Shown one piece after another: positions 32,625 to 40,948 of a DNA stretch of 64,000 bases; the stretch's first letter is position 1; each line of letters starts with the position of its first letter. The position numbers were made by a program, and so were the translations under genes. Source of the DNA: Curtobacterium sp. PhB115 (lineage in GTDB: Bacteria > Actinomycetota > Actinomycetes > Actinomycetales > Microbacteriaceae); contig NZ_RJKR01000006.1 in NCBI RefSeq assembly GCF_003752025.1, forward strand, positions 159,466 through 223,465, read 5' to 3'. The notes under the pieces were generated by a model, which worked only from the letters and a program-made list of their open reading frames with translations, ran no database searches and had not been told where the DNA came from.

Positions 32625-33463
32625 TGGATCGGGGTCGCGCTCCCCGTCACCGTGATGCCGCCGGCCTCCGGGACGTCGACGAGCAGCAGGCTCGGACGGC
32701 CGACGTGGCGCCCCTGCCGGATGACGACGCGGTCACCCGGTCCGACCGCACCGATCTCACGCAGGTACGCGCCGGTCGACGCCGCCGCCGAACCCGTCGC
32801 CGGGTCCTCGGTGATGCGACCGGCGGGGAACAGGTTCCGCGCCTCGTACTCCAGGTCGCCCGTGCGGTGCAGCACGGTGACCGTCCCCGCCCAGCCGGCC
32901 TCGCGCTTGAGGTCGGCGAGCGGGCCGGGAGCGAAGCGGAACTGGTGGAACAGCTCGCGGTCGTGCAGCACGAGCACCGGGTGCCAGTTGCCGGCGAAGG
33001 ACTCGAGTACCGGGAAGCCGGGCGCGATGTCCTCTGCCCGGAGGCCGAGCAGGTCGAACAGCCGCTCGCGTCGCGCGGGGTCGATGGTTCGTGTGGCCGG
33101 CTCGACACTCGTCATCGCGACCTGCACCGCCCCGTCCGGACCGGTCGTGGCGTCGAGGGCGACCTCGCCGGCAGCGGTCGTGAAGACCCGCTGACCGAGG
33201 CCGTCGCGTTCGGCCAGTGCGACGGCGAGCGCCACCGTGGCGTGACCGCAGAACGGGACCTCGGCGCTCGGCGAGAAGTAGCGGACGTGCGGCCCCGTCG
33301 CGGTCGAGCCGACGACGAAGGCGGTCTCGGGGTAGCCGACCTCGCTGGCGATCGCGAGCATCTCGTCGTCGGAGAGTGCCGCTGCGTCGAGGACCAGCCC
33401 GGCGGGGTTGCCGCCCCCGGGCTCGGAGGCGAACGCGGTGTACCGGAGGATGTCGATGCTCAC
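32621..33463 (-). CDS. PhzF family isomerase/epimerase-like protein
   Basis: A 280-residue protein with the two-domain PhzF (diaminopimelate-epimerase-like) fold. Diagnostic motifs: FASEPGGGNPAGLVLDA near residue 10, GYPETAFV near 44 (the catalytic Glu of PhzF), and EVPFCGHATVALA near 68; the second-half partner is TGSAAAS near 218. PhzF proteins catalyse hydrogen shifts or isomerisation; without phenazine genes nearby the substrate is unknown. The GTG at 33463 matches the family N-terminus. The gene is bounded by copies 2 and 3 of the palindromic repeat and has a 7-bp tandem repeat 78 bp upstream. Confidence 0.88.
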   Translation of the reverse strand: MSIDILRYTAFASEPGGGNPAGLVLDAAALSDDEMLAIASEVGYPETAFVVGSTATGPHVRYFSPSAEVPFCGHATVALAVALAERDGLGQRVFTTAAGEVALDATTGPDGAVQVAMTSVEPATRTIDPARRERLFDLLGLRAEDIAPGFPVLESFAGNWHPVLVLHDRELFHQFRFAPGPLADLKREAGWAGTVTVLHRTGDLEYEARNLFPAGRITEDPATGSAAASTGAYLREIGAVGPGDRVVIRQGRHVGRPSLLLVDVPEAGGITVTGSATPIQ

Positions 33464-33541
33464 GGTTCGACGCTACTGCGGAAGCAGCGAGGGCCGCGCG
33501 GGCCGATCGTCCTCGGGTGGCCCGGCGGGGGCGGCTCGCGC

Positions 33542-33609
<68 letters not shown>

Positions 33610-33612
33610 ATG

Positions 33613-33663
33613 GTGAGCAGGAATGGTCGGGTCCGCTGTGCGAACCCGACCATTCCTGCTCAC
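33613..33663. repeat. Dispersed palindromic repeat, family A, copy 3
   Basis: Perfect 20-bp arms (33613-33632, 33644-33663), 11-nt loop. The sequence differs from copy 2 in both arms in a compensating way. It starts 25 bp beyond the stop of the lamin-tail gene. Confidence 0.9.
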
Positions 33664-33688
33664 GAAGTGCCCCCGTGGGGCGTGGGGA

Positions 33689-36091
33689 CTACTCCGCGGC
33701 GGCCTCGGTGCGACGGCGGCGGACGATCAGGACGCCGGCACCCGCCGCGAGCAGCAGGAACGCGACCAGCGCGCCGGCACCGAGGCCCTCCGCGCCCGTG
33801 AACGCGAGTTCACCCGACGCGGTGATCGTGATCGGGGTCCAGCCCAGCACCGTGCCGTCCGCGGCGGTCACCACGATGCGGTGCTCGCCAGCCGGAGCAT
33901 CGGCCGGGATCGTGACGCGCACCGTGCCGTCCGCGGCGACCGTCACGGTGCCGAGCAGCGTCGGGGTCGAGTACAGCCAGACCTTCACGACGTCACCCGT
34001 GTACTGCGTGCCCACCGTCACCGTGATCGTCTCTCCCGCACGGGCCGACGACGGCGCCGAGACGTTCCCACGGTTCGCATCGGTCAGACCGGTCTCGGAC
34101 GGGGCCGACGGGGCGACCGGCGTGGTCGGCGACGGGGTCACACCGGCACCAGGGCTCGGCGCGGGCGTCGGCGTCGGTGTCGGGGTCGGGTCGGTCGGGT
34201 CGGTGGGATCGGTGGGCTCCGTCGGGTCGGTGCCCGGTTCCGTGCCGCCGCCCTCGCAGGGGTACGTCCCCGTGCGGAGCGAGAAGCCGTCCGTGTCGTT
34301 GTCGTCCGCGTAGAAGGTCGCGAGCTCCCCGTCGGTGCAGACGCCGGAGACGGCGAAGCCCTCGTTCGCGAGCGTGCGGTCCGCGTTCGACGGTGCCTCG
34401 AAGACCTTCGCGGCGGTGAACACACCGTCGGTCAGCTCGTACAGTGCGGTGCGGCCGGCGCAGGCGTCGTCGCAGGCCACCCAGAGGGCATCGAGGGTCG
34501 GGTCGAACTGCACGTCGGCGACCACGGCGAACGGCGAGCCGATGGTCGCCACGCGCTGGAACGATCCGTCCGCCATCAGGGCGTAGGCGTACACGCTCGC
34601 GGTGCCCTCGACGCCGACGAAGAAGAGTCCGTCGCCGTGGCCGGCGTAGGTCGACGGGGCGTAGGCCGCGCCGGTGTGCTCGTCCGCGAAGCCGTGCTCG
34701 GTGAGCCACGAGTCCGGGATCCAGGTGACCCCCTCGAGGCCGGCGTTGGCACCGAGACCCGGGAAGTCCGCGGCGAGGTTCCACTCGTCGGTGGCCCGGA
34801 GCGTCGACTCTGCGCCGTCGGACGTGGCGAAGCGCAGGACCGCGGGTCGGCTCGTGCTCGACGCGTCGTTGTCCCGCTCGGTCGACACGTACACGGCGTC
34901 GGGGTCGTCGCTGGTCACGGTGACACCCTCGGCGTCCGGAGTCCCCGTACCGTCCGCGTACCGCAGGTCCGTTCCCGCGGTGTTCGACGGCGCCCAGCCG
35001 CCCTGGCCGTCCGAGGTCAGGTGGTAGAGCAGGCCGTCGCCGTTCTGCACGGCCCACAGCTGGCCGTCCTCGGACGTGCTGGAGGTGGTCCAGTCGATGC
35101 CGCTCAGGTCACCGGAGAAGGTGTCCTCGTCGTCGAGCACGGTCTCGTCGGGGCCACCAGGCCACGCCTCGGCGGTGACGACCCCGGCGAACCGGTTCGC
35201 GGCACCCTTGGTCGGCTCGGCGGTGTCGGCGAAGTCGCCGGTGCCGTCCGGGTTGCGGCCGTAGGTCGAGGCAGCGTGAGCCGACCACGAGTACGAGTCG
35301 ACCAGCGCACCCCGCGGATCGAAGACCCGGGCGGAGTCGGCCTTGCCGAGCCCGAAGCCGAAGTCCGCCTCGTCGAGGACGGTGAAGCCCCCGGCCGCAA
35401 CGGTCGTGCCGTCGGGGATCGTGTACGCGTGGTCGTCCTCGCTGTCCTTGAGGACGTACCCACCCAGGTCGACCGTGGTGCTGCCGACGTTGGTCAGCTC
35501 CACCCAGTCGCCCGGGGTGCCGTCCTGCGACTCGACCTCGTTGATGCGGACCGGCGAAGAGCAGTCGTTCGCCGCGCCCTTCGTGGATGCCGTGGTCTCC
35601 ACGAGCGCACCGGTTCCGTCGGCACAGCGGCCGTACGTGACGACCGCGTGGCTCGTCCACGAGTACCGGAGCACCAGGTCACCGGCGGGGTCGTACACGC
35701 GGGCGGTGTCGGCGCCACCCAGTCCGAAGTCGAAGCCCGACGCCGTGGCCGAGAGCTGGTCGATCACGAAGTAGCCGCCGGCCGCGATGGTCGAGCCGGA
35801 CGGCAGGACGTACGCGTCGTGGGTGCTGTCGTCGTCGAGGAACGAGTACCCGCTGAGGTCGATCGACGCGGCGGACGTGTTCTTCAGCTCGACCCAGTCG
35901 GTGTCGTCACCGTTGGACTCGACCTCGTTCACGACGAGGCCGTTCGCGGCGGCGGCACCGATGGTCGGGTCGTCGTCACCGACGGCCGCGAAGGCCGGGC
36001 TGGCGGTCGTGACGCCGGCGGCCACGACGAGTGCCGTCGCGATCGCGGCGCCGAGCCGCAACGGTGCGGGTCGCAGGGCAGGAGTGCGCAT
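33689..36091 (-). CDS. Secreted lamin-tail-domain protein with sortase E anchor
   Basis: An 800-residue exported protein. A signal peptide ends at about ASPAFA (residue 35). Two lamin-tail domains follow (about 45-170 and 175-300), each with the pattern VxNEVES...DWVEL.N. Residues 310-620 contain a beta-propeller-like region seen in esterase-like/phytase-like proteins (AEGVTVTSDDPDAVYVSTERD, NAGLEGVTWIPDSW, NEGFAVSG). Then come a DPTEP/TPTP linker, an Ig-like domain and the cell-wall sorting end: LAFTG, hydrophobic helix, RRRR. LAxTG is the class E sortase motif of high-GC actinobacteria, so the protein is wall-anchored. Ligand or enzymatic function unknown. Confidence 0.85.
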   Translation of the reverse strand: MRTPALRPAPLRLGAAIATALVVAAGVTTASPAFAAVGDDDPTIGAAAANGLVVNEVESNGDDTDWVELKNTSAASIDLSGYSFLDDDSTHDAYVLPSGSTIAAGGYFVIDQLSATASGFDFGLGGADTARVYDPAGDLVLRYSWTSHAVVTYGRCADGTGALVETTASTKGAANDCSSPVRINEVESQDGTPGDWVELTNVGSTTVDLGGYVLKDSEDDHAYTIPDGTTVAAGGFTVLDEADFGFGLGKADSARVFDPRGALVDSYSWSAHAASTYGRNPDGTGDFADTAEPTKGAANRFAGVVTAEAWPGGPDETVLDDEDTFSGDLSGIDWTTSSTSEDGQLWAVQNGDGLLYHLTSDGQGGWAPSNTAGTDLRYADGTGTPDAEGVTVTSDDPDAVYVSTERDNDASSTSRPAVLRFATSDGAESTLRATDEWNLAADFPGLGANAGLEGVTWIPDSWLTEHGFADEHTGAAYAPSTYAGHGDGLFFVGVEGTASVYAYALMADGSFQRVATIGSPFAVVADVQFDPTLDALWVACDDACAGRTALYELTDGVFTAAKVFEAPSNADRTLANEGFAVSGVCTDGELATFYADDNDTDGFSLRTGTYPCEGGGTEPGTDPTEPTDPTDPTDPTPTPTPTPAPSPGAGVTPSPTTPVAPSAPSETGLTDANRGNVSAPSSARAGETITVTVGTQYTGDVVKVWLYSTPTLLGTVTVAADGTVRVTIPADAPAGEHRIVVTAADGTVLGWTPITITASGELAFTGAEGLGAGALVAFLLLAAGAGVLIVRRRRTEAAAE

Positions 36092-36203
36092 GCAGAGTCC
36101 TTCTCGGGTGTGCAGGGGGGGTGGACCTGCACGACTGTTCAGGACCCGGGCGTCCGGGGGATGACTCGAAGGTGAACGACAGGTGTCGCGCGGCTCGTCT
36201 GGC

Positions 36204-37265
36204 TCAGGCGCGCGCGACCTCGGAGAAGTCCGGCGACCCGTCGGGCAGCGCGGGCAGCGGGGTGCCGTCGACGTACCGCGGCCAGGCGAGCGCGCGGGAC
36301 GGCGTCGGACGTGCCTCGTAGCGGTGGCCGTCCGAGCCGGTGACCGCGGCCGGGCTCGGCGACGACGGAGCGGCCTCGGCAGCCCCGGTGGCGGGCGCAG
36401 CGGGCACGGACGGAGCGGCGGGCGCAGCAGGTGCTGGTGCGCCCGGCATCGGGGTGCCCTGCCAGGCCGCGCCCTGCGCTGCCGTGCCCTGCCAGGCCGT
36501 GCCCTGCGCTGCCGTGCCCGGCCACGCGGTGCCCGGCGCCGACGGCGGTCCGGAGACGGGCCCACCGACCCCGGCTCCGAAGGGGGCGCCGCCGGGGACC
36601 TCCCACCCGCCGGGCGCCGACGGGATGCCCCGCGGCCGGAAGAGCGCGTTGCTGAGCGGCACGACGACCGTCCCGAGCAGGTCGAGGATGACCACCACCC
36701 ACACGAGGCGCCAGTACCCCCGGGCGTAGTCGACGTCCGGCGCGAGCAGCGGGATCGACAGCAGCAGCGCGAGCAGGGCGATCACCCCGACGGTGGCCTT
36801 GGCGACGACCTGCAGGGCGGGCGTCGGGTACCGGCGGTGGATGACGAGCAGCAGGTGCACGTGCAGGAGCGCCACCCGGGCGACGCCGACGAGCCAGATC
36901 CAGTGCCAGAACCGCTCGCCGACGAGCCAGATGCCGTCTCCACCGGACGGATCCGCCGGGACGAGCCACACCTTGTACAGCCCAGCAACGAGCAGGTACA
37001 TCGACGTGGCGACGCTCGCGAACGCGAACGTGCCCGATCGCCGGGACGAGACGTCGGCGTCGTACCAGGACAGCAGCGCGAAGACGACCACCACGACGAT
37101 CGTCAGGAGCAGCTGCACCGCGACCCTGCCGAAGTCGCCGAGCAGCACGGCGGCGATCCCGACGAGCCCGGCCGCGACGACCGCTCCGATGATCGTCCGG
37201 AAGACGAGGGGGCGCACCCTCGCCCACCGTGGGTCGATCGCGCCGTTCGTCCCGGTGTCCGTCAT
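36204..37265 (-). CDS. Multi-span membrane protein of unknown function
   Basis: A 353-residue protein with about six predicted helices in the first 215 residues (for example LVFRTIIGAVVAAGLVGIAA, then VQLLLTIVVVVVFALLSW) and a long cytoplasmic Pro/Ala/Gly-rich tail. The tail contains an imperfect repeat GTAAQGTAWQ encoded by a 30-36 bp DNA repeat around 36460-36530. I recognise no family. The ATG at 37265 starts a reasonable N-terminus; extensions upstream to 37394 would be encoded by the intergenic tandem repeat and are unlikely. It lies downstream of nothing obvious and 113 nt before the lamin-tail gene start. Confidence 0.7.
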   Translation of the reverse strand: MTDTGTNGAIDPRWARVRPLVFRTIIGAVVAAGLVGIAAVLLGDFGRVAVQLLLTIVVVVVFALLSWYDADVSSRRSGTFAFASVATSMYLLVAGLYKVWLVPADPSGGDGIWLVGERFWHWIWLVGVARVALLHVHLLLVIHRRYPTPALQVVAKATVGVIALLALLLSIPLLAPDVDYARGYWRLVWVVVILDLLGTVVVPLSNALFRPRGIPSAPGGWEVPGGAPFGAGVGGPVSGPPSAPGTAWPGTAAQGTAWQGTAAQGAAWQGTPMPGAPAPAAPAAPSVPAAPATGAAEAAPSSPSPAAVTGSDGHRYEARPTPSRALAWPRYVDGTPLPALPDGSPDFSEVARA

Positions 37266-37323
37266 GTGTCCCCCGCCGTTCCCCGCCCACCTCGGCGGAT
37301 GCATTGCTCCGCAGCGTAGCGGG

Positions 37324-37404
37324 ACCGAGCGGCAGCACCGACCGGCACCGAGCAGCAGCACCGACCAGCACCGAGCAGCAGCACCGACCCGCACCGAGCA
37401 GCAC
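37324..37404. repeat. 23-bp tandem repeats between membrane protein and ROK genes
   Basis: Three 23-bp units (37324-37346, 37347-37369, 37370-37392; consensus ACCGAGCAGCAGCACCGACC plus three variable bases) and a partial fourth. They are followed at about 37434-37485 by a CCAGCGG-type repeat that runs into the 3' end of the ROK gene. Confidence 0.85.
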
Positions 37405-37472
37405 GGCGCAGGCGGCAGCAGCCCGCGGCCAGCGGCCAGCGGATCAGCGGCCAGCGGCCAGCGGCCAGCGGA

Positions 37473-38756
37473 TCAGCGCCGGATCAGCAGGGCACTCGCC
37501 CGCGGGGACAGTGCCGCGTCGAGCACGAGGCACGCCGCCCCGACCGCCGCCACGTCGGCGCCGCGGTCACTCTCGACGACCTCGACCGGGTGCTTCGGCA
37601 CGAGCAACGGCGACCCGATGATGGACTCGCGGGCAGCGGGCAGCGCGGCACTCGCGATGCGGGACCAGAACGGGCCTCCGAACACCACGCGGTCGATGTC
37701 GAGCAGGTTCACGATGAGCACGACGGCGTTCCCCATCACGGCGCCGGCGTCCGCGGCCAGGCCCGCAGCGGCCTCGTCACCCGCGGCGATCGCGGCGGAG
37801 AGCTCGTCCCACGCGCGGTCGACCGCGTCGACGGACACACCACCGGAGCCAGCGACGGACTCGGCACCGGCACCTGCCCCACCGCCGGCGAGTGGCACCC
37901 CTCGGGACCGGGCGATCTGCACCAGCCGCTCCGGAGCCACCGCCGCGCCGACCTCACCCCGGGTCCCGGAGCCGTCCGGCGTGCCCGCGAGCGCACCCTG
38001 GTCGACCATGATGTGCCCGGCGTCACCGGCGTTCGACCCGACCCCGCGGACGGGTTCGTGGTCGATGACGAGCCCGACACCGAACCCGGTGCCGAAGTAC
38101 ACGAAGGCGAAGTTCCGCGCCGAGGACTCCCCCGCCAGGAACATCTCGCCGACCGCGGCCGCCGTCACGTCCTTCTCGAGCAGCACCGGGTAGCCGGTGG
38201 CGTCGGCGAGCGCGTCGCGGAGCGGGACGTCCCACCACCGGGGCAGGAACGGTGGGTCCACGACGATGCCGGCGTCGACGTCGATGGGTCCGGGGCTCGC
38301 GATCCCGACCCCGAGCACGGCGTCGACGTCCACTCCGGCGTCGGCGATGAGCCCGTCGACGGCCGAGGCGATGGTGCGCACGACCTCCGAGGGGTCGTCG
38401 GCGGTCGGGGTCGAGGTGGTGGAGGACGCGATCACGGTCCCGGTCAGGTCGAGCAGGACGTAGGTGACGACGGCCGGGTCGACGTGGACGCCGACCGCGT
38501 AGCGGCTGCCCGGCTCGAGCCGCAGGATCGTCCGGGGCTTCCCGCGACCGGAGACGACGGTGCCGGACTCGACGATCATGCCGGCCTCGATCAGGAACCG
38601 GGTGACGTTCGAGACGGTCTGCGCGCTGAGGCCGGTGCGGGCGGCGAGCTCGACGCGGCTCAGACCGTCCGGCGACCGACGGACGGCGTCGAGCACGACG
38701 GTGCGGTTGAACCCACCGATCGACGGCAGGTTCGCCCCACGCCGATGCTCTGCCAT
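37473..38756 (-). CDS. ROK family transcriptional regulator
   Basis: A 427-residue ROK (repressor/ORF/kinase) protein. An N-terminal winged helix-turn-helix (about residues 18-60: GLSRVELAARTGLSAQTVSN) is followed by a sugar-kinase-like ATPase fold with GVGIASPGPIDVDAG near 150 and FGTGFGVGLVID near 220. The usual zinc cysteines of ROK proteins are missing (SNAGDAGHIMV where GHxxx...CxCG is expected), so it is a metal-poor variant. It likely senses a sugar. The ATG at 38756 was preferred over an upstream TTG. A 7-bp inverted repeat lies immediately upstream. The mannoside operon is a possible target. Confidence 0.88.
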   Translation of the reverse strand: MAEHRRGANLPSIGGFNRTVVLDAVRRSPDGLSRVELAARTGLSAQTVSNVTRFLIEAGMIVESGTVVSGRGKPRTILRLEPGSRYAVGVHVDPAVVTYVLLDLTGTVIASSTTSTPTADDPSEVVRTIASAVDGLIADAGVDVDAVLGVGIASPGPIDVDAGIVVDPPFLPRWWDVPLRDALADATGYPVLLEKDVTAAAVGEMFLAGESSARNFAFVYFGTGFGVGLVIDHEPVRGVGSNAGDAGHIMVDQGALAGTPDGSGTRGEVGAAVAPERLVQIARSRGVPLAGGGAGAGAESVAGSGGVSVDAVDRAWDELSAAIAAGDEAAAGLAADAGAVMGNAVVLIVNLLDIDRVVFGGPFWSRIASAALPAARESIIGSPLLVPKHPVEVVESDRGADVAAVGAACLVLDAALSPRASALLIRR

Positions 38757-38765
38757 GCCGCGACC

Positions 38766-38788
38766 ATACCGCGGCAACGGTGCGGTAT
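38766..38788. promoter_or_regulatory. Inverted repeat upstream of the ROK regulator
   Basis: ATACCGC (38766-38772) and GCGGTAT (38782-38788) with a 9-nt spacer, 10 bp before the start. A plausible autoregulatory operator. Confidence 0.45.
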
Positions 38789-38829
38789 CGGTCTCCCGTG
38801 GTCTCTGGCCCCCACACGGGTCGCACCAC

Positions 38830-38835
38830 TACCCT
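38830..38835 (+). promoter_or_regulatory. -10 box of leaderless GNAT promoter
   Basis: TACCCT ends 6 nt before the ATG at 38842; the same hexamer and spacing as purU. Confidence 0.5.
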
Positions 38836-38841
38836 GGCCGC

Positions 38842-39297
38842 ATGTCCGACCTGCGTCTCGAAGAACTCTCCGCGAAGACCGCTGCCGCGGCGAACTCCCT
38901 GACGCTCAAGCCAGGGCAGGAACAGTTCGTGCAGCCGACGACCTACGGGGTCGCCGAGTCCGACGTCAAGCCGAGCTCCGCGTGGACCCGTGTGGTGCTC
39001 GACGACGACGAGGTCCTGGGCCTGATCATCGGTTCGTTCGACGCCGACAACGCGCAGGAAGAACTCCGCAGCTGCATCTGGCGCGTCAACGTGGCCGGCA
39101 GCGCGCAGGGTCGCGGAGTCGGCCGGTTCGCGGTGCACGGCCTGGCGGACGAGGCCCGGAGCCGTGGCCTCGAGCGCCTGACGGTCGTCTACGAGCCCGG
39201 CGGCGAGGACAGCCCCGAGGCGTTCTTCCGTGCCGTCGGTTTCGAGGTCGTCCGTGAGACCCAGTACGGCGACCACTTCGCGGTCCTGACGCTCTAG
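38842..39297 (+). CDS. GNAT family N-acetyltransferase
   Basis: A 151-residue acetyl-CoA-dependent acetyltransferase. The pyrophosphate-binding motif A reads AQGRGVGRFAVHGLADEARS at about residues 90-109, preceded by the strand WRVNVAGS. The C-terminal AFFRAVGFEVVRETQYGDH is the usual GNAT end (FYxxxGF). Substrate cannot be inferred; polyamine or ribosomal-protein acetyltransferases have similar length. The start is leaderless. The stop TAG shares one base with the GTG of the next gene, so the two are coupled. Confidence 0.87.
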   Translation: MSDLRLEELSAKTAAAANSLTLKPGQEQFVQPTTYGVAESDVKPSSAWTRVVLDDDEVLGLIIGSFDADNAQEELRSCIWRVNVAGSAQGRGVGRFAVHGLADEARSRGLERLTVVYEPGGEDSPEAFFRAVGFEVVRETQYGDHFAVLTL

Positions 39298-39710
39298 TGG
39301 CGCCGGCCACTCCGGCGTCCGCTCCCGACGACTTCGGGGCAGCGGTCGCCGACGTGGTGCGGTCGATCCCACCCGGCCACGTCATGACCTACGGCGACGT
39401 CGCAGCAGCGCTCGGCTCGCGTGCGTCCCGAGCAGTCGGCAAGGTCATGGCCCACGAGGGCGCCGACCTGCCGTGGTGGCGCGTCGTGCGCGCCGGCGGG
39501 CACCCGCCGCTCCACCACGAGGCCCGTGCGCTCCAGCACTACCGCGCAGAGGGCACGCCGATCGTGGCGGGGACGACGGCCTGGAGGCTCGACATGCGTC
39601 GGGCGCGCTGGTCGCCGCCCACGGGCGCGGACGACCCGACGGACCGCGACGATCCGGGGTTCCCGCGCGACCCGTTCTGCAGCAGGCCGGGCCCGAGTGA
39701 CTACTTGTAG
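39297..39710 (+). CDS. Alkyltransferase-like (ATL) DNA-lesion-binding protein
   Basis: A 137-residue protein of the O6-alkylguanine-DNA alkyltransferase fold without the catalytic cysteine: the active-site PCHR is replaced by LPWWRVVRAGG. The helix-turn-helix with SIPPGHVMTYGDVAAALGSRASRAVGKVM is intact, including the Arg finger region. ATL proteins bind O6-alkylguanine and other bulky lesions and hand them to nucleotide excision repair instead of repairing directly. A disordered Asp/Pro-rich tail of about 30 residues is extra. The GTG shares one base with the upstream stop. Its 3' end overlaps the terD-like gene on the other strand by 10 nt. Confidence 0.85.
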   Translation: MAPATPASAPDDFGAAVADVVRSIPPGHVMTYGDVAAALGSRASRAVGKVMAHEGADLPWWRVVRAGGHPPLHHEARALQHYRAEGTPIVAGTTAWRLDMRRARWSPPTGADDPTDRDDPGFPRDPFCSRPGPSDYL

Positions 39711-40423
39711 GCGTTCACCGCGCCGGAGTCCATCACGACGGCCCCGTCGGTGGTGATCGTCGGGCGCTTCTCGGAGCCGGGGGCCGAGTAGGACTCGAGC
39801 TTCTCGATCCGGACCTGGTCGCCGTTGGTGATGACGCCGGGCACGCACGTGTAGACCTTGTCGTTCTTGTCGGCGTCACGTGCGGCGATCTCGACGACGT
39901 CGCCGGCGCCGTTGTCGATCGTCATGCCCACCTGGTACCGCCGGAAGGACCCGGTGCCGTTCGACTGCGCGGAGTAGACGACCGGCACGATGCGGAGGAT
40001 CTCCGGGTTGAGGGTGATCGAGACGACCTCGTCCGCCAGGGTGGTCTTGCCACGGGCACCGCGCCGTTCGTCGCCACGGTGCACGACGGCACCGTCGGCA
40101 GTGGACGCCGTGAAGTGGCGGTCGTCCTTCGTGCCGAACTGCGAGACGGTCTCGACGTGGCCGTCGCGGTACTGCACGAGCGCGTAGACGTCGTAGTCGG
40201 TGCTGTTGGGCCACGAGATCGTCACCGTGATCGTCGGCGTCTTGGTCAGGCTGATGACCTGGCGCTTCTCGAGGCTGATCCGCCCCTTCGCCAGACCGAG
40301 GTCCGAGGCCGGCGCCGCCGGTGTTGCTGCGGCCGGTGCCGGAGCGGCTGCCGACGCTGCTCCTGCCGCGGTCCCCGGCGCGGTCTCCGTCGTCGTGGCG
40401 TTCTTCTTGCCGAACCCGAACAT
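39701..40423 (-). CDS. TerD family (tellurium/stress resistance domain) protein
   Basis: A 240-residue cytoplasmic protein. The first 45 residues are a disordered Ala/Pro/Thr linker after MFGFGKKN; the rest is a TerD domain with the calcium-binding type pattern SWPNSTDYDVYALVQY near residue 70, HRGDERRGARG near 115 and EIAARDADKND near 180. TerD proteins occur in calcium-dependent stress, phage and tellurite resistance systems. Here it stands without terB or terC genes. The stop overlaps the ATL gene end. Role inferred from the domain only. Confidence 0.82.
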   Translation of the reverse strand: MFGFGKKNATTTETAPGTAAGAASAAAPAPAAATPAAPASDLGLAKGRISLEKRQVISLTKTPTITVTISWPNSTDYDVYALVQYRDGHVETVSQFGTKDDRHFTASTADGAVVHRGDERRGARGKTTLADEVVSITLNPEILRIVPVVYSAQSNGTGSFRRYQVGMTIDNGAGDVVEIAARDADKNDKVYTCVPGVITNGDQVRIEKLESYSAPGSEKRPTITTDGAVVMDSGAVNAYK

Positions 40424-40455
40424 CGTGCGTCCCCCAGATCGTGTCGTGCGGTGCC

Positions 40456-40478
40456 TGTCGGGTCCATCCTGCCCGACA
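40456..40478 (-). terminator. Small hairpin between DUF805 and TerD genes
   Basis: TGTCGGG/CCCGACA arms (40456-40462, 40472-40478) with a 9-nt loop, directly after the DUF805 stop. Confidence 0.4.
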
Positions 40479-40484
40479 CCCCCG

Positions 40485-40910
40485 TCAGCGGTCGAAGCGC
40501 ACGCCCTTCGGGTTCGTCGGCAGGAGGAACACGACGAACAGCGCGAGCGACCCGATGCCCGGCAGCACGTGCAGGAACTGCCAGAAGCCGGACAGGTTCG
40601 CGTCGTGCAGGCGTCGGGCCCCGAGGGCGAGCGACCCGATGAGCGTCGCGAGCACCCACAGCATGAACAGGTACGAGCCGACGGGGTTCTCGAACAACGC
40701 GCTGTCCGGCGTGAACACCTGCGGGACGAGCTGCAACACGAGTCCGATCGCGAGCGACGTCAGCCACCACCACCAGAACTCGGCCCGCGAGGCCCGGCCG
40801 GTGAACACCGTGTACTTCCGCCAGAACCGCCGGACCGCCTCGGGGAAGGGTGCGCCGTAGAAGGGGTCGCCGAGGGCGACGCCGCCGGGCTGCACGCTGT
40901 CGTTGCTCAT
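40485..40910 (-). CDS. DUF805 membrane protein
   Basis: A 141-residue inner-membrane protein of the DUF805 family: an amphipathic start, the aromatic FTGRASRAEFWWWWL motif near residue 38, then four helices, with the family motif LGARRLHDANLSGFWQFL near 95. Function is unknown; members are common in bacteria and may influence membrane organisation. The ATG at 40910 has no close upstream gene, and the divergent spacing to the ABC exporter stop (40949) is only 38 nt, so the exporter operon ends just before its promoter. It may be cotranscribed with the TerD-like gene despite the intervening hairpin. Confidence 0.87.
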   Translation of the reverse strand: MSNDSVQPGGVALGDPFYGAPFPEAVRRFWRKYTVFTGRASRAEFWWWWLTSLAIGLVLQLVPQVFTPDSALFENPVGSYLFMLWVLATLIGSLALGARRLHDANLSGFWQFLHVLPGIGSLALFVVFLLPTNPKGVRFDR

Positions 40911-40948
40911 GGGTCAAGCCAACCACGTGCGTGCAGCCCGGCCGCGTC

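Noticed and set aside
38700..39300. Frameshift between GNAT and ATL genes
   Set aside because: The TAGTG one-base overlap is a normal coupled junction and both proteins are complete.
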